Below are positions 59,274-64,000 of a stretch of DNA of 64,000 nt, piece after piece. The stretch is from Porpolomopsis calyptriformis (Eukaryota; Basidiomycota; Agaricomycetes; Agaricales; Hygrophoraceae). Positions within the stretch are counted from its first letter, which is position 1; every line of letters starts with the position of its first letter. Below the pieces are notes generated by a model. It made no database searches. It was given only the letters and a program-made list of their open reading frames with translations, and was not told the origin of the DNA. The position numbers and the translations under genes are program-made. Location of the stretch: positions 2,046,001 to 2,110,000 of the forward strand of contig OX621165.1 of NCBI GenBank assembly GCA_951640195.1, in the 5' to 3' direction.

Positions 59274-59741
59274 TTATGTATCGGAAGGTAACATAACGGA
59301 TGGCTGAAGCCATACTCGATACCCATCTTCTTTCTTCGCACCTTCGTGCCTGATAAATCGGATTAAATCGTGCATCCACAGTGAACAGTTTCTCTCACTA
59401 GAACGAGAGACAGCGCCTGTAGTTTTTGTAGGGCTGTCCAGAATCTCGCCGTTGAGAAAATCAGGGCAACCAATGAATGAAACTTGAGGCATCTATGAGA
59501 ATCATGTCCGGGTTGGATACTGCGGATGCAAACACCCTTTGGCCCCTTCAGTGATAAAACTGGTTATTTTCTGGTTCAAGGAAGGAAAGAGATTGATGGA
59601 TTCTTTTTGCAGTTCATTGAACTGTTTGGTGAACGTAGTGACTGCCGACCGCTCCTGGTACGGAGTTAAGTCATTCTCCCATTCGACTACCTGCCGTCGC
59701 CAGTGAATAACAATGTGAGGATTACTCGGGTATATGAACAT
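59274..59741 (-). pseudogene. NB-ARC post-domain relic
   Basis: Two minus-strand frames (59741-59502 and 59492-59274) give DLTPYQERSAVTTFTKQFNE, LQKESINLF and then WMHDLIRFIRHEG. These fit the winged-helix and MHD-like parts that follow the NB-ARC domain in basidiomycete NB-ARC/TPR receptors. The P-loop part is missing upstream. It belongs with the TPR relic at 58692-59104. Confidence 0.45.
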
Positions 59742-59859
59742 ACATCTATCTTTCCATTAGCCGTAGGGCCTTGATACCTATCAATGCCGTAGCGTTATGA
59801 AACAGCCTCTACGCTACAGCGTTAAGGCCCTATGGGCACTGGAAAGATAGATGTATGTT
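59737..59859. mobile_element. MITE-like element with long inverted ends
   Basis: 20-base perfect inverted ends (AACATACATCTATCTTTCCA at 59737-59756 and its reverse complement at 59840-59859) flank a core that is itself partly palindromic (AGGGCCTTGA / TTAAGGCCCT and AGCGTTATG...). TGA flanks both ends, which could be a 3-base target duplication. It encodes nothing. Confidence 0.6.
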
Positions 59860-60938
59860 GAATTGCAAACTTTGTCGGTAGAACGCTAAATAGAACGGTG
59901 AGTACTTCCAATGCTTGGCGGTGGCAGTTTACGTGCCTGCACCTCCATACCGCGAAAAGGCATGGACCCATTTCTCATACCAATTCTTGGAGTTGTACAT
60001 TTCATCGAGAGTGGCGTGGTTTTTCTCATAAATGATGCGACTTGGGCGACGGCGACCGACGCATTCCTGAGCGCGGCTTGATAGAGAAGGTGTTACAGTC
60101 TCGATATCGGCATTTGTAAAAGAAGATTTGCGGCGTCTCGCCGGGTGGGGTTGAAATACGGAAGTCTGATTTCCTTCGATGGTCATCAAAGCCTCGGCGC
60201 CGTCTTCTGTCCGCTTTGTGAAGATAATATCACCTCACACATTTCTACAAGAAAGATGTCTCTGAAAAAAGTCAAATGAGCTCCTGTCGATGTTATCAAA
60301 GACGAAGAAGTGAGATTCTTCCAACCACAGTTGAGCTGCTGTCAGTTTCACATTTTGTTTCTGCAGGTGATGATGATGACAGATGAGATTGTGTCATTTG
60401 GTTTGGCGACACTGGTAGCTGATATCCAGAATATATATGAGCAGGTACTGGTATATATTCTGGATATCGGCTACCAGTGGGTTGCCGACAACAGGCATCC
60501 CATATGGCACAACAGCCTGGCGTATCGTTCTGCGCGTTGCTCAGAGTATTCTGTAAGAAATCTATTGCTTTCAAAGTGGACGGAGAGACGACCAATTGGG
60601 GAGTTGTTGGCAGATCATGATCCGCGCTCGCGATCTGGTTGATGAAAGAAGTCAGATGGAAGCATTGGAGATCGCTTTTTGCGAATGCAGCGAGCGCCAG
60701 ACGAAATCACCGCAGGCTGGACACCTCATGACGGCACCAACTCACCTTGCGGATGGACACGAACGTGAAGGTTGAACTGATTGTGGCTATCGTGACATGA
60801 ATGTCAGTCGAAAGATGGTCGTGGGTCGGACCTGAAAAGCAAACGACCCAAAAGGACTCTTCCCCTGATAACTGATTCCACAAACTGGGATCCACGAAAC
60901 TACAAGTCGTTCGGGTGTAAAGCCTGTTGTCGACGGCC
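59860..60938. other. No gene recognised; contains a large hairpin
   Basis: Open frames at 59929-60189 (-) and 60310-60642 (+) lack any domain I know. The notable element is the inverted repeat at 60410-60479. Confidence 0.4.
60410..60479. repeat. Long inverted repeat, 28-base arms
   Basis: Arms 60410-60437 and 60452-60479 match at 27 of 28 positions around a 14-base loop. The arms start CACTGGTAGC and end GCTACCAGTG. Confidence 0.8.
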
Positions 60939-61989
60939 ATGAAGTCTTTGTCTTTAACTCAGGTTCAAATTTGGTATGACAGTGCGTCGTTTTCTGTCCG
61001 TTTGTAACCCCCAATTCAGAGTCTTTGGTAGTTTCAAGAAAATCTCTGGTCCTTTTCTCATTGCTAGCTGGCCCTGCCTCGTTGTTCATTAACGCACCCT
61101 TCGGTCGTTTCTCTCCTGCCGCAGACAGCATTTTCCTTCTCGATGGTGGGTTCCCATCTCGCTCGTTTTCCAGAGCCTCCACTCAACCTCCAGGTCAGGC
61201 ATCGTAGCATGGATTTCGATGGAGCTTGTTTCTCCGCTCGTGTTCACCTACACTTTCCTTTCCTTTCCACTTTCTGTTTCCCCGCTACCCTTCTCGCTGA
61301 AGCATCCATCCACATTACTCTCCGTCCTCTTTCTAACTCACTACATCAACCGATCGCTCGTATCACCCCTCCGCACACCGTCGCGTTCCAAGTCGCACAT
61401 CATAGTTCCTTTAAGTGCTGTCCTCTTCAACTGCCTTAATGGTTTCTCGATGGGCGCCTACCTCTCGTCCCCGTCTGCTCATTCTTTTCTAACCAATGCC
61501 TACCGTGAACCCATCTTCTACGTTGGCATAGGCATGTGGGCCATCGGCTTTGCGGGGAACATTATTCACGACGAGATCCTCTTGAACATCAGGAGGAAGG
61601 CAAGATCGAAAGAAAAATCACAAGAAATACAGGCGAAAGAGCGAGACCAGAGTCGTGCTACGGAACAGTACTATGCCATCCCGCGAGGGTGGCTGTACGA
61701 ATACATATCCTATCCAAACTACTTCTGTGAGTGGGTGGAGTGGGCTGGGTTTGCGCTCGCTGCAGCACCTCTCCCCGCGCTATCTCCCGTCATTCAATCC
61801 ATGAGCTCCCTTTCGTTCCGCTCTCCCTTTACCTCCGCATTCACTCCCACCCTCACCCCGCCGTTTATATTCTTCATGTCTCAGATCATCCTCATGCTTC
61901 CCCGTGCGTATCGCGGGCATGAGTGGTATCTTCAGAAGTTTCCCGACTATCCAAAAGACAGGAGGGTTGTCTTACCGTTTGTGTTGTGA
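60939..61989 (+). CDS. 3-oxo-5-alpha-steroid 4-dehydrogenase-like membrane reductase
   Basis: Exons 60939-61003, 61039-61145 and 61199-61989 join in phase to 320 residues; the first intron, 35 bases, is short. Several hydrophobic segments are present (LVLFSLLAGPASLFI, PLSAVLFNCLNGFSMGAYLS, EPIFYVGIGMWAIGFAGNII, FFMSQIILML). The C-terminal signature of the steroid 5-alpha-reductase family is clear: AIPRGWLYEYISYPNYFCEW and HEWYLQKFPDYPKDRRVVLP. FINAPFGRFSP near the start also fits. Such enzymes reduce a C=C bond with NADPH in the ER membrane; whether the substrate is a sterol, enoyl-CoA or polyprenol cannot be told here. Confidence 0.88.
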
Positions 61990-62566
61990 TGGGTGCAGTG
62001 CTGGGTACAGATTCTAATTGCATTTTTCGAACTTGAGCTTGCTCTGATACATCAATTTCTATAGAATTCTGAATATTGCCCTTGGTCCGTCTTACAACTG
62101 GTATTTTTCTTTGATTCACCATATCTATAGGCCTGTTTTGCTTATTACAAATAGAACGAAGCAATCTCGATTTTTCGGATGCGAACACCCATCCCAAATA
62201 CGCCTCGGATGCCTATGCCCCAACCCCCGCCCACGAGAGGAATAGCATGGACAATTCATCCGAAAGATGAAGCATGCAAAGCTGCAGGCAAGAACATCGT
62301 ACTTGTAAAGCGCTGAGATGCACTTCCACGTTTATTTCACGCTGGGCATATATCAATAGCATATTGCGCTGGATTTGAATCACTGCATTCATGAACGAAC
62401 CTTTGGCTACTGGTCTCATGTACTGCAACTTGAATTTCTGTTTTACCATGGTAATATTCTTGAGTTTACAAATGGATACGCACGCCCGCGCATTAGTGGT
62501 AAATTGGTAAATTCCTCTCAAATTGAATCTCCAGGAATCACCTACCTTCATCTCCCACCGAAAAGA
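61990..62566. other. Intergenic
   Basis: 3' flank of the reductase and upstream region of the orphan NLR module. No gene is visible. Confidence 0.4.
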
Positions 62567-62902
62567 ATGGCCAGCAATACTCATTCAATATTTAGTGCAC
62601 AAAATCTTAGCCTTAACAACAACGAAGTGGTCAACATCGTTGCCGGGAATCAGTTTAATTCCAATTACGATGATAGTAAGTTATCAAGCACCAATCCGCT
62701 TACCAGGCAGACCTATGAATTAGACCAAGAGCATCGCGAAATTGCACTCTGGCTATCTCCCCTCAATTTCAAGGCATCGCAGAGCCAGTTTCTACAGATC
62801 CACGAAAAGGGGACGGGTAACTGGCTGCTCGAGTCCCCAACGTTCCTAGATTGGCGTAATGGGACGTCGCGAACATTGTGGTGTCCCGGCAACGTATTAT
62901 AA
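62567..62902 (+). pseudogene. Orphan NLR pre-P-loop module (copy b)
   Basis: Open frame of 111 codons: MASNTHSIFSAQNLSLNNNE, VVNIVAGNQFNSNYDD, then EIALWLSPLNFKASQSQFLQ, GTGNWLLESPTFLDW, TLWCPGNVL and stop. It is nearly the same as receptor 2 up to WCPGN, where that gene has its intron before the P-loop exon; here the donor region is read through to a stop two codons later. No NACHT follows. The frame is undamaged, so a small protein could still be made. Confidence 0.7.
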
Positions 62903-63071
62903 ATTGCAACCAAACGATGTGGATTTTTTGGATGTGAAGACGGTCCTCAAGGACATAAGACTGTTTGCCTGCCTTCTTACCCCAATACACCGCGAGGAAT
63001 GATCGTGCTTGCATATAAACTCTGAAGCGTACATTCTCTCCTCAGACCTGTTATCTATTTGAGTATTTGTT
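62903..63071. other. Short spacer
   Basis: Between the orphan NLR module and the 3' end of ATP14; no gene. Confidence 0.4.
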
Positions 63072-63618
63072 CTAATGATGCGCTTCCGGCTTGGGAGGAT
63101 CCTGCTCCAAGAAATGAAGGTACGCATCCGCGCCTGTTCCCGCATCCTCAGACCCCTCCGCTGGTATCGTCGTGTTTGCAGCCAGGACGGGTTGTGAGGC
63201 TGCGTATGTGGAGAGTTCGGAGGCAAGGTCGGAGGGAAGGGTTGGAGGGGTAGGTGCCGTTGGCGGAGAATACTTCCTAACGACGCCGACGTGCGCGTCT
63301 TTTGCCTGCGTGCGTGAACGTTAGGGATGGGGGAGTTGATCCAAACAGTGGTTGAATGGTGAGCGTACGGGGGGTAGAGGCTTGTATGCCCTCAATTCTT
63401 TGAGGTACAAATCCTGGATGATATCTGTAGGATACATTATAATTGAATGTCTCCGTCGAGGCAAGATCGCTGTTTACCCTTGCGGGAAATAGCGCTCGAA
63501 GCGAAAGTGCGCGACCGAGAAGCGGCCTTGGTGTTCCATGTCAAGTGAAACCGATAGACCATGATGGCGAGAGGCAACGCACCGCACTGACAGCCTGCCT
63601 GAACACAGACGATGACAT
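63072..63618 (-). CDS. ATP14: ATP synthase subunit h, mitochondrial
   Basis: Subunit h of the F1Fo ATP synthase peripheral stalk. Exons 63618-63583, 63526-63478, 63424-63369 and 63305-63072 join in phase to 124 residues. Visible: a mitochondrial start (MSSSVFRQAVSA then RTFASSAISRK), DIIQDLYLKELRAYKPLPP, AKDAHVGVVRKYSPP, TLPSDLASELSTYAA and an acidic end YLHFLEQDPPKPEAHH. This matches the fungal subunit h pattern. It is divergent from INH1, with 65 bases between the start codons. Confidence 0.9.
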
Positions 63619-63683
63619 TCTCAAGAAAAAACCCGTAGCGTGACGTGTGACATGTAACTCTTTGCCGTCATTTCCCTCCCGCA
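63619..63683. promoter_or_regulatory. Shared 65-base bidirectional promoter, ATP14/INH1
   Basis: Only 65 bases lie between the two start codons, so both 5' leaders and the core promoter must fit here or overlap the genes. It contains GTGACGTGTGACATG (63639-63653), with a CRE-like TGACGT core. No TATA box is seen. Confidence 0.6.
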
Positions 63684-64000
63684 ATGCTCGCAACTCGTAT
63701 CGCACTCGCCCGTCGTCTACCTCGTCTCACGGCCGTCTCGAAACGGTACACCTCAAGCCGGGTCGAAGGCAGCGTAGCACAATCGAAAGGATTCAGGTTC
63801 GTGCTTCCTTTCCGCCTTATATGCCTACTTACTCTACCTGGTCTGACCGATGTGGATCGTTTTGTCTCTCAGCTCGAAGGAACAAGCGCACGAAAGTGAT
63901 ACTCTGATCGACATCCTCCTTGACACACTTCACTCATACACCCACTTTTGATAGATGAGTACGCGCGTAGACATGAGGCCAAGCAGCTCCAGAAACTGAA
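63684..64000 (+). CDS. INH1: Mitochondrial ATPase inhibitor IF1 (partial at window end)
   Basis: Exons 63684-63796, 63873-63895 and 63955-64000 (continuing beyond the window) join in phase. A mitochondrial presequence (MLATRIALARRLPRLTAVSK) is followed by the IF1 core: GSVAQSKGFSSKEQAHENEY, then ARRHEAKQLQKLK. IF1 binds F1-ATPase when the membrane potential collapses and stops ATP hydrolysis; the helix containing NEYARRHE is the dimer and inhibitory region. The neighbour ATP14 is a subunit of the same enzyme. Confidence 0.9.

Noticed and set aside
60310..60642. Plus-strand frame spanning the hairpin as a protein
   Set aside because: The open frame is partly a consequence of the palindrome, and there is no family match.

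Overview
This is a window of fungal nuclear DNA, almost certainly from a mushroom-forming basidiomycete (Agaricomycetes). Housekeeping genes carry many short introns (about 35-70 bases, GT...AG). The transposons (chromovirus, pogo/Tigger, Tc1, hAT) and the large sets of F-box genes and NACHT-type NLRs fit that group. I checked exon phases by hand for most multi-exon models; no RNA evidence was available.

Layout. 1-10.3 kb is a transposon graveyard: a decayed hAT transposase, then a Tc1/mariner element that carries a solo LTR, which in turn carries a full-length chromodomain Ty3/gypsy element. 10.8-13.7 kb holds a divergent pair, a secreted repetitive-linker protein (-) and the 18S rRNA dimethylase DIM1 (+). 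14.2-20.4 kb contains an NLR N-terminal relic, an SF1 helicase-nuclease gene split by a pogo/Tigger element, and a small membrane protein with a nonsense codon. 20.6-28.4 kb is a tandem array built from two F-box gene types repeated three times, with an NLR pseudogene fused into it. 28.4-37 kb is conserved: adenylosuccinate lyase, a Kin4-like kinase and an integrase-zinc-finger protein.

37.3-62.9 kb is an NLR island mixed with housekeeping genes. It holds two apparently complete NACHT-ankyrin receptors (37.4-39.8 kb + and 53.1-56.9 kb -), a helical-domain/NACHT/WD40 receptor (42.3-46.5 kb) split by one frameshift, two orphan modules that stop just before the P-loop exon (52.5 and 62.6 kb), and an NB-ARC/TPR relic (58.7-59.7 kb). 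Between them lie HEM4, a mitochondrial citrate-type carrier, histone H2A.Z, a mitochondrial-type protein of unknown function and a steroid 5-alpha-reductase-like enzyme. At the right edge ATP14 and the ATPase inhibitor INH1 are divergent, with 65 bases between their start codons.

How the genes fit together: the accessory genes suggest a fast-evolving recognition system. The receptors carry highly similar ankyrin or WD40 repeats, and an Asn/Gly/Gln-rich or helical N-terminal module that could be the signalling end. F-box proteins with leucine-rich-like tails would supply ubiquitin-ligase adaptors. Most of the decay is by C-to-T/G-to-A changes, which points to a CpG-directed, RIP-like or methylation-driven process acting on repeats.
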